NCBI GenBank assembly: GCA_964609825.1
Contig: CAZSSH010000004.1
Location: forward strand, 124,001-188,000
DNA from: CAZSSH01 sp964609825
Lineage (GTDB): Bacteria; Verrucomicrobiota; Lentisphaeria; Victivallales; Victivallaceae
Direction: 5' to 3'
DNA length: 64,000 nt
Made by a program: the position numbers and the translations under genes. Shown here piece by piece: positions 52,714 through 62,094 of the stretch (its first letter is position 1; every line of letters starts with the position of its first letter). Below the pieces are notes generated by a model that saw only the letters and a program-made list of their open reading frames with translations, was not told the origin of the DNA and ran no database searches.

Positions 52714-54375
52714 ATGAAAAAATATCCTGTGCGCCCGTTGCGCCCGAGAGTGATGCTCGACGGCGTCTGGCAGCTGCAAATCGACGGAAAAACCACGCTT
52801 GCCGCCGTCCCCGGCTGCTTTGACAGCCATCTCGATAATTATAACCGGCGCGGTGAAGCCGTTTACCGGCAGACGGTCAATGTCGCGGCTGACGGCAATT
52901 ACCGTTTGCATTTTGAAGGGGCGGGTCTTTACGCCGAGGTGTATTGGGACGGTCAATTGCTGGGCAAATGCGTCACGCCTTACACCCCGTTTGCGTTTGA
53001 CATCGCCGCCGGAGCGGGGCATCATCAGCTAAGTGTGTTGATCGACAACCGTTTCAGCCGCGAGCGCACGCCGTTGTTTTATCCTTTTTTTGACTTTTAC
53101 GGCTATGGCGGGATTTACCGCAGTGTTTATTTGCAAAAACTCCCGGCCAAGCGGTTGGAGCAAGTGAAAATCACCACCCGTGATTATCGGACGGGGGCGA
53201 TTGAGCTAGATCTCGCATTTGTTGGAGTTGCCGACGGTAAACTACCGATATCGATTGCTTTTGACCATGCGGACGGGGTGGAGTTTGAGGCCGAGGTCAA
53301 GGCCGGGCACGCCCGCTTGACCTTGATGGTGCCGCATCACCGCGTTTGGTCGCCGGAGAGCCCCGACTTGCACGAAATCACCGTTGATGCCGGGTTTGAC
53401 GTCATTGTTGATCGCTTCGGCATCCGCACCGTGCGCGCGGCCAACGGAAAAATTTATCTCAATGATAAAGCGGTTTATTTGCATGGGGTCAACCGCCATG
53501 AGTCGCACCCGGTGTATGGGGCGGCGATGCCGTTAAATATTGCGCTGGAAGACGTCAAATTGATGAAGTCGCTCAATTGCAACTTTGTCCGTCTCGTTCA
53601 TTACGAGCAAAGCGGCGAAATTTTGGAGTTGTGCGACGAGGTCGGCTTATTGGCTTGGGCGGAGAGTTTGGGCTGGCAAAATCCGCCGGAGGACTTGCAG
53701 AATCCGGAAATCGTCAAGCTCTTGACCCATGCCACGGCACAATTGGTTGAAAACAACTTTAATCACCCGAGCGTGATCATCTGGGCGTTTCTCAATGAGA
53801 GCTGCTCTCAGGACGAGCGCGGTGTCGACTGCTACCGGCAGCTGGCGGCCACCGTCCGGCAGCATGATCCGACGCGTCTGGTGTCGTTTGCAAGCGATAA
53901 AAACGTCAAGGATTTGTGTTTACAATTTGCCGACGTGGTGAGTTTCAACTTCTATCCGGGGTGGTTCAGCGATCTCTCATGGGATTACTCAAGCTTCACC
54001 CCGATCAAGCCCGCGTTGGACCGGCTGGCCGCCTTCGCCGATCGGGAGGACCTCAAGGACAAGCCACTCATCATGTCCGAAATCGGCACCACCGCCTTGT
54101 ACGGTTTGCGCGACCCGGGGATGGCCCAATGGAGCGAGGATTTCCAAAGTCATTATTTGGAAACCGTGCTGGACGCGGTGTTTGCCAATCCGCGCTTTAC
54201 GGGGATTGCGATTTGGCAATTCGGCGACGCCAAAAGTTATGTTAATGTCGGCGAAATCCGGGGAAAAGTCCGCGGCTACAACTGTGCCGGGTTGGTCGAT
54301 GAGTATCGCCGCTGCAAGCTGTCATTTTTTACCGTCAAGGACAAGTACGGCAAACATGCGGCCGCGACCAATTAG
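52714..54375 (+). CDS. Glycoside hydrolase family 2 (beta-galactosidase/glucuronidase-like)
   Basis: A 553-residue GH2 enzyme. A jelly-roll sugar-binding domain (about 1-165, DGVWQLQIDGK at the start) and an immunoglobulin-like domain (165-255) precede a TIM barrel. The barrel has KAVYLHGVNRHESHP, NFVRLVHYEQS, the acid/base Glu in IIWAFLNES and the nucleophile Glu in PLIMSEIGTTALYG. There is no signal peptide, so it acts on imported oligosaccharides. The short length and WEFSQ-free C-terminus fit beta-glucuronidase-type members, but the substrate is open. AAGGAAAATTATC precedes ATG 52714. The stop overlaps the convergent GT2 gene. Confidence 0.88.
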   Translation: MKKYPVRPLRPRVMLDGVWQLQIDGKTTLAAVPGCFDSHLDNYNRRGEAVYRQTVNVAADGNYRLHFEGAGLYAEVYWDGQLLGKCVTPYTPFAFDIAAGAGHHQLSVLIDNRFSRERTPLFYPFFDFYGYGGIYRSVYLQKLPAKRLEQVKITTRDYRTGAIELDLAFVGVADGKLPISIAFDHADGVEFEAEVKAGHARLTLMVPHHRVWSPESPDLHEITVDAGFDVIVDRFGIRTVRAANGKIYLNDKAVYLHGVNRHESHPVYGAAMPLNIALEDVKLMKSLNCNFVRLVHYEQSGEILELCDEVGLLAWAESLGWQNPPEDLQNPEIVKLLTHATAQLVENNFNHPSVIIWAFLNESCSQDERGVDCYRQLAATVRQHDPTRLVSFASDKNVKDLCLQFADVVSFNFYPGWFSDLSWDYSSFTPIKPALDRLAAFADREDLKDKPLIMSEIGTTALYGLRDPGMAQWSEDFQSHYLETVLDAVFANPRFTGIAIWQFGDAKSYVNVGEIRGKVRGYNCAGLVDEYRRCKLSFFTVKDKYGKHAAATN

Positions 54376-55091
54376 TTTTTGTCGCGCAATACTTTAATCA
54401 AGTCGATGATGCAGCGGGTGTAGCGGACCTTGGAGTCGCCGATCTCTTGCCACGACCGGAGGGTGACTTCCTCGACATCGCGGCAGATGCGCTCGCGACC
54501 GTAATGTTTGCTCAGGCGTTTCAACATCTCGACGTCAAAAAACCAGCGGCTGACAAAAGGCCGCGGCGCGATGACCGCCACCGCCTCCTTTTTGATCAGC
54601 TTGGCGCCGCACTGCGAGTCGTACACCGGGAGCTTGAGGTGCCAGCTGATGACGGTCGCAAAGACGCGACTCACCAGATGGCGGACAAAATTGCGCTTGA
54701 CACTGGCCCCCAGCCGCATCAGCCGGCAGCCGGTGATCATCAAACTCTCCGTGCGGATTTTTGCGGCAAAGACGGGCAATTCGTCCAAACTTGTCGCCAG
54801 ATCGGCATCCCAAAAAGCGATCCACCCGGCGTCACTTTTGAGGGCTTGGAGCATTCCGGTGCGGACTGCTTCGGCTTTGCCGCCGTTGACGGCAAGCTCC
54901 AGTACGCTGATTTGCGGATGTTTGACGCTTTGCAAGAGAGCGAGTGTACCGTCGCTGCTGCCGTCATCGACAAACAAAAACGATACCTCGTTGTGTCGGT
55001 CGGCAAAGTCGGCAAAGCGGCTGATTTGCAGCCGTTTTGCTTCGTTGTAGCAGGGGATGATAATTACGGTTTTCGGCAAATGGCAAAGCAT
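54372..55091 (-). CDS. GT2 family glycosyltransferase, dolichyl-phosphate glucosyltransferase (ALG5)-like
   Basis: A 239-residue GT-A fold transferase. It has VIIIPCYNEAKRL, the nucleotide-binding FLFVDDGSSDGT, the metal motif FWDADLAT and VYDSQCGAKLIKKEAV. The last pattern is typical of enzymes that load a sugar on a polyprenyl phosphate. There is no clear C-terminal membrane domain. The start overlaps the methyltransferase by 28 bases. With the TMTC-like GT-C gene upstream it may supply a lipid-linked sugar for periplasmic transfer, which is inference. Confidence 0.83.
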   Translation of the reverse strand: MLCHLPKTVIIIPCYNEAKRLQISRFADFADRHNEVSFLFVDDGSSDGTLALLQSVKHPQISVLELAVNGGKAEAVRTGMLQALKSDAGWIAFWDADLATSLDELPVFAAKIRTESLMITGCRLMRLGASVKRNFVRHLVSRVFATVISWHLKLPVYDSQCGAKLIKKEAVAVIAPRPFVSRWFFDVEMLKRLSKHYGRERICRDVEEVTLRSWQEIGDSKVRYTRCIIDLIKVLRDKN

Positions 55092-55801
55092 GAGAGCCCC
55101 GGCAAGTTAAGTTTGAGTTGATGCAGCATAAGTCCCAAGGCAACATCCGTTTTGAGGATGGCGGCCCAAAGCGGATTAAGGTGTCCGGTTTGCTGCAATT
55201 TGGGAGTCGCGTCGCTTTCGGGTTTGTTTTGGAGCCATTTTTGCGCAACCCGAAAGGGCAGCAGTGACGTAAATAAATGGCCGCTGTCCTTGACCTCAAG
55301 TCCGGTGGCGGTGAGCACTTTGACCAGTTGCCCGCGGCGGTAACGGCGGAAATGGTGCAAAAAGCGGTCGTGCTCCGAAAACAGGCTTTGCCACGCCGGG
55401 ACGGTGACCGCCACCGTCGCTCCCGCCGTGAGCAAATCGAGTATTCGCCTTAAAAAGGTTTTTTCATCCTCAATGTGCTCCAGGACATCAAACAAAAACA
55501 ACGCGTCAAAGGTCATTCCGGCTGGAATTTCCGCGGATAACGTGATGTTGCGCGGGAAATCCGGACGGGTGGTGAAAAACGCGATGAGCTCGGGCGTGAA
55601 TGCCGTGTCCACTCCGTAAAATTGGCACCCGGGATGCCGGTTGGCCAGCTCTCTCAGCATGGCGCAGTCGCCGCAGCCGATTTCGAGAGCCCGTTGCCAA
55701 TTACGGTCACCGAGCAGCCGCGTGACGGCATAACCTTTGGCCTGTTCCCAAAAGTGACGCGGTTTACCGTAACTTTCGGTATTAAACTCACAAAGATCCA
55801 T
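55064..55801 (-). CDS. Class I SAM-dependent methyltransferase
   Basis: A 245-residue Rossmann methyltransferase with the SAM loop ALEIGCGDCAMLREL, FYGVDTAFTPEL and FDALFLFDVLEHIEDE. The downstream half has a HDRFLHHFRRYRRGQLVKVL segment seen in methyltransferases of glycan clusters. The start overlaps the stop of the TMTC-like gene by one base (TAATG). It probably modifies a glycan or lipid made by its neighbours; no specific substrate is visible. Confidence 0.82.
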   Translation of the reverse strand: MDLCEFNTESYGKPRHFWEQAKGYAVTRLLGDRNWQRALEIGCGDCAMLRELANRHPGCQFYGVDTAFTPELIAFFTTRPDFPRNITLSAEIPAGMTFDALFLFDVLEHIEDEKTFLRRILDLLTAGATVAVTVPAWQSLFSEHDRFLHHFRRYRRGQLVKVLTATGLEVKDSGHLFTSLLPFRVAQKWLQNKPESDATPKLQQTGHLNPLWAAILKTDVALGLMLHQLKLNLPGLSCFAICRKP

Positions 55802-57504
55802 TACGGCCCTTTGGTTTCGATTTTTTGGATGTTATAAGCGAGATTGGGGTCGTCCGGCCGCAGCACCTGCGCTTTTTTCCAGCTTCTCAAAGCGCCGGGG
55901 TGATCGTTTTTAAGATAAAGCGAAAGCCCCTCGGCAAACAAGAGATCATACTCGGTGCCGTATTTTTGCCGGGTCATGGTATCCAAAAGGCCGGTCGCGC
56001 CGGGCACGTCGCCCTGTCGCAGCAACCGGGTGGCGCGGTAGAGGATGATTTCAGGCATAAACAGCTCTTTGGAGTAAACCTCCGGCAGTTTGTCGTCGTG
56101 GCACAAGGTTTTAAAATACTCGTCGGCATTTTCGTTGTCGCCCTCATAGATGGCCGCGAGATTGATGAACATCAGCCCCGAGTTAAAATTGATTTCGCGT
56201 CGCCGGGGGGAAATAATGCCGCTGCGCTCGATGAAATAGTTGCCGGCGAGTTTCAAAAGTTCCGGCTTCTGTTTATTTTTGCCGGTGAGCCCCAAGCCTT
56301 CGATGGCTTTGGAGTTTGGCACCTCCGTCTCGCAGGCATAACGAAAGAGTGTTTCACTGTTGGTAAAGACCGGCAGATACATGCTGATCAAATAAAAATA
56401 ATAGCAGCCGAGGACGGCAATCACCGCAAACGAAGCTTTGTACACAATCTCCATGCGGTGGCGCGCGTAACGGATCATCACCGCCAAAAAAATCCAGACC
56501 GCCGCCGAGACAAAGAAACTGTAGCGGTCGGCGTAATCGGAGTTGGTGAATTCGCCGCTGTTAAGCACCGGCAGCACCAACCCGGCCGCAATCAGCGAAA
56601 ACCCGATGATGATCCGGTACGGCGTTTTGCCGATGTTGATCAATACGAGCGCGAGTAAAATCACGGCGACCCCGATCAGTGCCTGGCCGAATAAATGGTC
56701 ATCATAAAAAGTCGGGTGGATGGGGTTGAGATCCACCGGCAGCACCGAGTTGCCGACGTAGCGCAAAAAATTGATGCCACAAATGATGATACTGTTGGGC
56801 GTCCCGGTGCCGGTGAGATCACTGAGGGTCATATAAAGTGAGAGCGTTATCCCCAAAACGCCGCCGACCGCCGGCGCGGCCAAAATTTTGCAATTGTATT
56901 TCCACGCCTCCGGCCGTTTGCAAAAGGCGTAGACGATCATTACCCCGAGCCCGGGCAGCACCCACGGTTTGGCGAGCATCGCCAAAAACAACAGCACCCC
57001 GGCTGCAATCGAGGTCTTTCCCAGACGGTAGCTGCGCAAAAACAGCCAAAACGCGGCAAAAGCGAGGGCGCCGCTCAGTACTGCTTTGCGCTCGGCGATC
57101 CAGGCGACGGACTCGACCCGGGCCGGGTTCCACGCCCACATGACGGTAAAAAAGACCGCCATCGTCATCGGGATATTGAGTTCGCGCATGATCATGTAAA
57201 GGAAAACTCCCGCCGCGCCGTAAATCAGAATATTATGCAAATGATACCCGGCCGGATTGAGGCCGAAAAGCCAGTGGTCAACCATTAGCGACAAGGTCAT
57301 CACCGGCGTATAAACATGCTGCAACGTGCTCGTCAAGTTGTTCCAAACATTGGAGCCGGTCAATGCAATGTACGGATTTTTGAGGATAAAGCCGCCGTCG
57401 TCCCACTCCATCAAAAAGTTAAAATTGACCGCCGGCCAGTAGGGCAGCATGACCAGCAAAAAGCACATTGCGGGTACTACGATTTTTTCGGGCAATTTTA
57501 CCAT
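55801..57504 (-). CDS. TMTC-like GT-C membrane protein with C-terminal helical repeats
   Basis: A 567-residue protein with about ten membrane spans (first 400 residues) and a soluble TPR-like C-terminus. The first loop has MEWDDGGFILKNPY with the paired Asp of GT-C enzymes. HLHNILIYGAAG and NPARVESVAWIAERK are strongly reminiscent of bacterial relatives of the TMTC O-mannosyltransferases. Such proteins may transfer a sugar from a polyprenyl carrier to exported proteins or lipids. It starts 25 bases after the ABC permease and is coupled to the methyltransferase. Confidence 0.72.
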   Translation of the reverse strand: MVKLPEKIVVPAMCFLLVMLPYWPAVNFNFLMEWDDGGFILKNPYIALTGSNVWNNLTSTLQHVYTPVMTLSLMVDHWLFGLNPAGYHLHNILIYGAAGVFLYMIMRELNIPMTMAVFFTVMWAWNPARVESVAWIAERKAVLSGALAFAAFWLFLRSYRLGKTSIAAGVLLFLAMLAKPWVLPGLGVMIVYAFCKRPEAWKYNCKILAAPAVGGVLGITLSLYMTLSDLTGTGTPNSIIICGINFLRYVGNSVLPVDLNPIHPTFYDDHLFGQALIGVAVILLALVLINIGKTPYRIIIGFSLIAAGLVLPVLNSGEFTNSDYADRYSFFVSAAVWIFLAVMIRYARHRMEIVYKASFAVIAVLGCYYFYLISMYLPVFTNSETLFRYACETEVPNSKAIEGLGLTGKNKQKPELLKLAGNYFIERSGIISPRRREINFNSGLMFINLAAIYEGDNENADEYFKTLCHDDKLPEVYSKELFMPEIILYRATRLLRQGDVPGATGLLDTMTRQKYGTEYDLLFAEGLSLYLKNDHPGALRSWKKAQVLRPDDPNLAYNIQKIETKGP

Positions 57505-57529
57505 TTAAGTTTCCTCTCTTTCGGGTGGC

Positions 57530-58738
57530 TCACTCAAGGCGGATGCGCGGGTCGGCCCAGGCGTAGGCCAGGTCCGCCAACAGATTGATGACGACGAATA
57601 AGAGCGCGCTGGTGATCACGAGCGCCTTTAACAATTGCAAATCGGAGTTGTACAAGGCGTCAATTCCGGCGAAGCCGAGCCCGGGAATGCCGAAAAAGGA
57701 CTCGAGGAGCAGGCTCCCGGTAAACAAAAACGGCAGCGCCGCGCTGGCGCGGGTGATGATTTGCACCGCTGCGTTGCGCAAAAGGTGTTTGCTGTAAATC
57801 GTGATGGGTGAGCAGCCTTTGGCAGCGGCGGTCCGCAAATACTCTTTTTGGAGCTCGTTGACAAACACTGTGCGGTAAAAACGCACATTGCCGCCGATGC
57901 CGGAGACAATCCCGACGATGACCGGCAAAAAGAGACAGTTAATTGACCCCCATCCCCACACCGGAAACAAATTGTAATAGTACCCCAAAAACCATTGGGC
58001 AAAGATAATTACGACCAGATAACTGATGCTCATCCCGGCGACTGAGAGGATGACCAGCATCCGGTCAACGAGGGTGTTTTTAAACGCTGAAGCGATCAAT
58101 GCCAAAATGAGGCCGATGATCATTTCCCCTAAAAAGATCGGCACCATGATCGCCAGCGACGGCCAGACGCCGCGCTTCAAAATCTCAATGATCGGCTCGC
58201 GGGTGGTTAAGGTCTTGCCGAAATTTAAAAACGTCACATAGGGGTACTCGCCGGAAATGTTGACGATTTCTCTCACCGAGCGGAAGAGCTGGGAGTTAAA
58301 TGCCGAATTCTGCACCCGGTAAAAAGTAACGCTGTCGATCAAGTTGGCGCCGGCGAGGACAAAGATGTCGCCGGCGGGGACTGTCGATATCTCGGTTTTG
58401 CCGTCGTCACGGCTGATTTTTGCGACAATCGGGTCGTTGCCGACATAATTGGCGGAGAAGGTAAGTTGGTCGCCGTCAAGCTTGACACGGGGGAGCAAGG
58501 CGGAGTTTTTTTGATAATTGCTGTAGCGGTTGGTGGGACAATATTTGCCGTAAAAGAGCGGCAGATCGGCCCCCAATTCGCGGCGCAGGGCGTCGACTTC
58601 GCCCACGCCCGCGTTTTTGCCCAAAACGGCCCCGGCCGGGTCCCCGGCGGCGATATTAAACAACACAAAGGTTAATATCACCACCCCCAGCAAAATCAAA
58701 ATCGAGTACAAACTTCTCCGGCAAACGAACCATAACAT
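57530..58738 (-). CDS. ABC transporter permease, OppB/DppB (YejB)-like
   Basis: A 402-residue membrane protein. A first span (about 10-30) is followed by a long periplasmic insert (about 35-185), then five spans and the permease EAA-type motif RTAAAKGCSPITIYSKHLLRN (shown in two halves in the frame). It ends with PLFTGSLLLESFFGIPGLG-type residues. The insert makes it longer than typical DppB (about 310-340). No partner permease, ATPase or binding protein is adjacent, so the rest of the peptide or oligosaccharide importer must be elsewhere. Confidence 0.85.
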   Translation of the reverse strand: MLWFVCRRSLYSILILLGVVILTFVLFNIAAGDPAGAVLGKNAGVGEVDALRRELGADLPLFYGKYCPTNRYSNYQKNSALLPRVKLDGDQLTFSANYVGNDPIVAKISRDDGKTEISTVPAGDIFVLAGANLIDSVTFYRVQNSAFNSQLFRSVREIVNISGEYPYVTFLNFGKTLTTREPIIEILKRGVWPSLAIMVPIFLGEMIIGLILALIASAFKNTLVDRMLVILSVAGMSISYLVVIIFAQWFLGYYYNLFPVWGWGSINCLFLPVIVGIVSGIGGNVRFYRTVFVNELQKEYLRTAAAKGCSPITIYSKHLLRNAAVQIITRASAALPFLFTGSLLLESFFGIPGLGFAGIDALYNSDLQLLKALVITSALLFVVINLLADLAYAWADPRIRLE

Positions 58739-58789
58739 GGCTTTTTCTTTTCTCCCCCCGGTGCGCGTTTTGGCGCATCAATCCATAAT

Positions 58790-58817
58790 AAGATAGCCGT
58801 CCTTGCATCAATATCAA
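58790..58817 (-). promoter_or_regulatory. Putative promoter of the permease-glycosyltransferase unit
   Basis: Minus strand TTGATA (58812-58817), 16-base spacer, TATCTT (58790-58795). Confidence 0.5.
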
Positions 58818-58881
58818 GAGTTATCGCTCAAAATAAACGCAAAAAGTTTGATTTTTTAACTGAAATTTTAACTTTACGGGG

Positions 58882-58910
58882 TTGAATTTTGATGATTGCC
58901 GATTTATATT
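58882..58910 (+). promoter_or_regulatory. Promoter of queH
   Basis: TTGAAT (58882-58887), 17-base spacer, TATATT (58905-58910). Expected leader of about 27 bases carries the GAGGAG ribosome-binding site. Confidence 0.65.
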
Positions 58911-58943
58911 TGAAATCAAAAAGTGCGAGGAGTTCCTTTATTT

Positions 58944-59471
58944 ATGGCGCAAAGCATACCGTCTCTCTTATTGCATACTTGCTGTGCCCCGTGCGCTGTC
59001 GGCTGCGTTGACCGGCTGCTCAACGAGGGGCGCATGGTCGAGCTTTTTTACTCCAACAGCAATCTTTTAAACAAAGATGAGTTTGATCTCCGTTTGGATT
59101 CGGTGCGGAAACTGGCTGATCGCTACAGCCTCAAACTTCACGTTGACGAATATTTGCACCTCTCCTGGCAGCAGGCGATCTCGGGGCTGGAAAACGAACG
59201 CGAGGGGGGGCTCAGATGCCTGAGCTGCTTCGCCTTTTCGCTGGAACGCACCGCTCGCTATGCGCAAAAGCTCAATTACACTTTTTGCACCAGCTTGACC
59301 GTAAGCCCGCACAAAAACTCCAGTGCGATTTTGGAGAGCGGCAAGCGTTTCAATCACTTTGAGCCGCATGACTTCAAAAAGCGTGACGGCTTCCAAACCG
59401 GCCGCGCTTTGGCGCGCGAGCACGGCTATTATCTGCAAAACTTCTGCGGCTGCGAATATTCGCTTACTTGA
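58944..59471 (+). CDS. queH: Epoxyqueuosine reductase QueH
   Basis: A 175-residue DUF208 protein that reduces epoxyqueuosine to queuosine in tRNA, replacing the cobalamin enzyme QueG. The metal and cluster Cys are visible: LHTCCAPCAVGC at the N-terminus, RCLSCF mid-protein and FCGCEYS at the end. The LTVSPHKNS signature is also present. ATG 58944 follows GAGGAG. It overlaps the convergent glnS by eight bases. Confidence 0.92.
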   Translation: MAQSIPSLLLHTCCAPCAVGCVDRLLNEGRMVELFYSNSNLLNKDEFDLRLDSVRKLADRYSLKLHVDEYLHLSWQQAISGLENEREGGLRCLSCFAFSLERTARYAQKLNYTFCTSLTVSPHKNSSAILESGKRFNHFEPHDFKKRDGFQTGRALAREHGYYLQNFCGCEYSLT

Positions 59472-61140
59472 TTTTAAACGAGTCTTTGAGTGTCACGGTA
59501 CGGTTGAATACCGGGCGGTCTTTGCTTCCGTCCGGGTCCGGCGTAAAGTAGCCGATGCGCTCAAATTGCACGTTTTGCCCGACCTTGATGTCGGCCAAAG
59601 CCTTCTCCAGATAACCGGTGACGACCTTTAAGGAGTCGGGGTTGAGCTGGGTCAAAAAGTCACTGCCGTTGGCGCCCGGATCCTCGACCGCAAAGAGCTT
59701 GTCATACAGCCGGATTTCGCCCGCGCAATGTTCCGTCGCTGATACCCAGTGGATCGTCCCCTTGACCTTGCGGCCGTCGGGAGCGGTGCCGCCGCGGCTC
59801 TCCAAGTCAATGGTGCACTCGAGCTCCTTGACTTCGCCGTCAGATCCGGTAATGACGTTTTCGCATTTCAGCAAATAACCGTAGCGCAACCGGACTTCTT
59901 TGCCCGGCGAGAGCCGGTAGTAGCCCTTGGGGGGCTCCAGCATAAAGTCGGATTTCTCGATGAAAAGCTCGCGGGTAAAGGCGATTTTGCGGCTGCCCGC
60001 TTCCGGGTCCTCGGGGTTGTTGACCGCATCGAGGTAATCGATTTTACCGGCGGGGAAGTTGGTGATGGTCACCTTTAAGGGGTCGAGTACGGCCAAATAG
60101 CGCGGCGACGAGGAGTTGAGCTCCTCGCGGACGCAGTGCTCCAGCAACGCAAACTCGGTGATGCCGTCAAATTTGGTAATGCCGATTTTTTTGCAGAAAT
60201 TGCGGATTGCCGAGGCCGGAATGCCGCGGCGGCGCATCCCGCAGATGGTGGGCATGCGGGGGTCATCCCAGTTGCTCACATATTTTTCCTTGACGAGTTG
60301 CAGGAGTTTGCGCTTGCTCATTACGGTGTAGTTTAAACTCAAGCGAGAGAACTCATACTGTTTGGGCGGCGTCGGAAAGTCGAGATTGGCCAGCACCCAG
60401 TCGTAGAGTGGGCGGTGAATCTCAAACTCCAAGGTGCACAACGAGTGGGTCACGTTTTCGAACGCGTCCTCCAGGGGGTGGGCATAGTCGTACATCGGGT
60501 AGATGCACCATTTGCTCCCCTGACGGAAATGGTCGACGCGGCGGATGCGGTAGATGGCGGGGTCGCGCATGTGGATGTTGGGCGAAGCCATGTCGATTTT
60601 GGCGCGCAAGACCATCGCCCCGTCAGCGAATTCGCCGTTTTTCATCCGGGTAAAAAGGTCGAGGTTTTCCTCGATTGAGCGCTTACGGCCCGGCGACTCT
60701 TTGCCGGGAGCGGTCAGATTGCCGCGGTAAAGATCCCAGTCGTCGGCCGAGAGGTCGCAGACATAGGCCTTGCCGCGTTTGATGAGCTCAATCGCGCACT
60801 CGTACATTTTGTCAAAGTAATCGGAGGCGTAAAAAAGATTGTCGCCAAAGTCAAAGCCGAGCCACTTGACATCGTGGATGATTGACTCGACGTACTCGGT
60901 TTCTTCTTTGGTCGGATTTGTGTCGTCCATCCGCAAGTTGCAGTGGCCGCCAAACTCCTGCGCGATGCCGAAGTCAAGGCAGATCGCCTTGGCGTGGCCA
61001 ATGTGCAAATAACCGTTGGGCTCGGGCGGAAAACGGGTGACCACTTGGCCGTTATATTTGCCGCTTTTGACATCGTTGGCGACGATTTCGCGGATGAAGT
61101 CCGCTGGTGTATTGTCGAGATTTGCTGTTGATTCTTCCAT
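59464..61140 (-). CDS. glnS: Glutaminyl-tRNA synthetase
   Basis: A 558-residue class I synthetase, charging tRNA(Gln) directly. It has the HIGH motif in PPEPNGYLHIGHAKAIC, the DDTNPTKEETEYV segment, VMSKRKLLQLV (the KMSKS loop) and the C-terminal anticodon-binding beta barrels. Length matches bacterial GlnRS (about 550). A synthetase of this type means the amidotransferase route is not needed for Gln-tRNA. GGGAT lies a few bases before the ATG. It appears to be a single-gene unit. Confidence 0.96.
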   Translation of the reverse strand: MEESTANLDNTPADFIREIVANDVKSGKYNGQVVTRFPPEPNGYLHIGHAKAICLDFGIAQEFGGHCNLRMDDTNPTKEETEYVESIIHDVKWLGFDFGDNLFYASDYFDKMYECAIELIKRGKAYVCDLSADDWDLYRGNLTAPGKESPGRKRSIEENLDLFTRMKNGEFADGAMVLRAKIDMASPNIHMRDPAIYRIRRVDHFRQGSKWCIYPMYDYAHPLEDAFENVTHSLCTLEFEIHRPLYDWVLANLDFPTPPKQYEFSRLSLNYTVMSKRKLLQLVKEKYVSNWDDPRMPTICGMRRRGIPASAIRNFCKKIGITKFDGITEFALLEHCVREELNSSSPRYLAVLDPLKVTITNFPAGKIDYLDAVNNPEDPEAGSRKIAFTRELFIEKSDFMLEPPKGYYRLSPGKEVRLRYGYLLKCENVITGSDGEVKELECTIDLESRGGTAPDGRKVKGTIHWVSATEHCAGEIRLYDKLFAVEDPGANGSDFLTQLNPDSLKVVTGYLEKALADIKVGQNVQFERIGYFTPDPDGSKDRPVFNRTVTLKDSFKIK

Positions 61141-61224
61141 GATTTTATCCCGGATGTTTGGGGTTTATTGTAAATAAAATTGCTCTTATAAACGAAAATT
61201 TCTTAATATAACATAATCCTCATA

Positions 61225-61253
61225 TTGAAATTTTCCAACTTAAGATGTATCTT
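61225..61253 (+). promoter_or_regulatory. Promoter of the esterase unit
   Basis: TTGAAA (61225-61230), 17-base spacer, TATCTT (61248-61253), in an AT-rich intergenic stretch. Confidence 0.6.
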
Positions 61254-61298
61254 TTATAATAAGAATATTGGTTTTTTTTACTGAGGATGCTTTTTTTT

Positions 61299-62093
61299 AT
61301 GGAAATTATCAAGCTTTGGGCCGATGACGGCAGCGATTTTCAGCCGTACTTGGAGACATATTTGTTAAAGGGCGCCAAAAAACCGCTGGGTGCGGTGATT
61401 GTCTGCCCGGGCGGCGGTTACGCGGTGCGCGCTCCCCACGAGGCGGCGCCGATTGCGCAAAAATTCAACGACCTCGGGTATCATGCCTTTGTATTGCATT
61501 ACCGGGTGGCCCCGTATCATTTCCCGGATGAAACGCGTGATGTGCTGCGCGCCGTCCGTATCGTGAGAGCCAATGCCGACCAATGGGGCATTGTCAAAGA
61601 CAACATCGCCGTCAGCGGCTTTTCGGCAGGCGGTCATTTGTGCTTGTCCTCCGGTACTTTGTTTGAGGATGTCGACTCGACCGCGGGCGACCAATATGAC
61701 GCCGCAAGTCCGCGCCCGGACGCTTTGATCGGCTGTTACCCGGTGGTTAACATTACCGAACCTTTCGGTCACGGCGGCAGCGGCAAAAATTTGTTGGGCG
61801 ACCGTTATGAGGACAAAAAGTTCGCCGGGCTTTTTGACTTGGAGAAACGCGTCACCAAGGCGACGCCGCCCGCATTTTTGTGGAGCAGCGCCGACGATCA
61901 GGCGGTCAATGTCGAGAACTCGATCCGTTTTGCTCAGGCAATGTGGAAATTGGGCAACACCGCGGCCTTGCACGTGTTCCCGCACGCGCACCACGGGGTA
62001 GGTCTCGCACCGGATTTTCCGGATATTTTAGTATGGCCGGAGCTGGCCGCCAAGTTTTTGGAAGTCAGCTGCAAATTTGCCCGGGTGAAGTAA
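61299..62093 (+). CDS. Alpha/beta hydrolase, carbohydrate acetylesterase-like
   Basis: A 264-residue hydrolase without signal peptide. It has VIVCPGGGYAVRAPHEAAP (oxyanion region), the nucleophile in VSGFSAGGHLC, Asp in FLWSSADDQAV and His in FPHAHHGVGLA. This arrangement is shared with BD-FAE/AXE-type esterases that deacetylate xylo- or other oligosaccharides. ATG 61299 is chosen because ATG 61287 overlaps the GAGGA ribosome-binding site. It is followed directly by the small membrane protein and the heptose kinase. Confidence 0.83.
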   Translation: MEIIKLWADDGSDFQPYLETYLLKGAKKPLGAVIVCPGGGYAVRAPHEAAPIAQKFNDLGYHAFVLHYRVAPYHFPDETRDVLRAVRIVRANADQWGIVKDNIAVSGFSAGGHLCLSSGTLFEDVDSTAGDQYDAASPRPDALIGCYPVVNITEPFGHGGSGKNLLGDRYEDKKFAGLFDLEKRVTKATPPAFLWSSADDQAVNVENSIRFAQAMWKLGNTAALHVFPHAHHGVGLAPDFPDILVWPELAAKFLEVSCKFARVK

Positions 62094-62094
62094 T

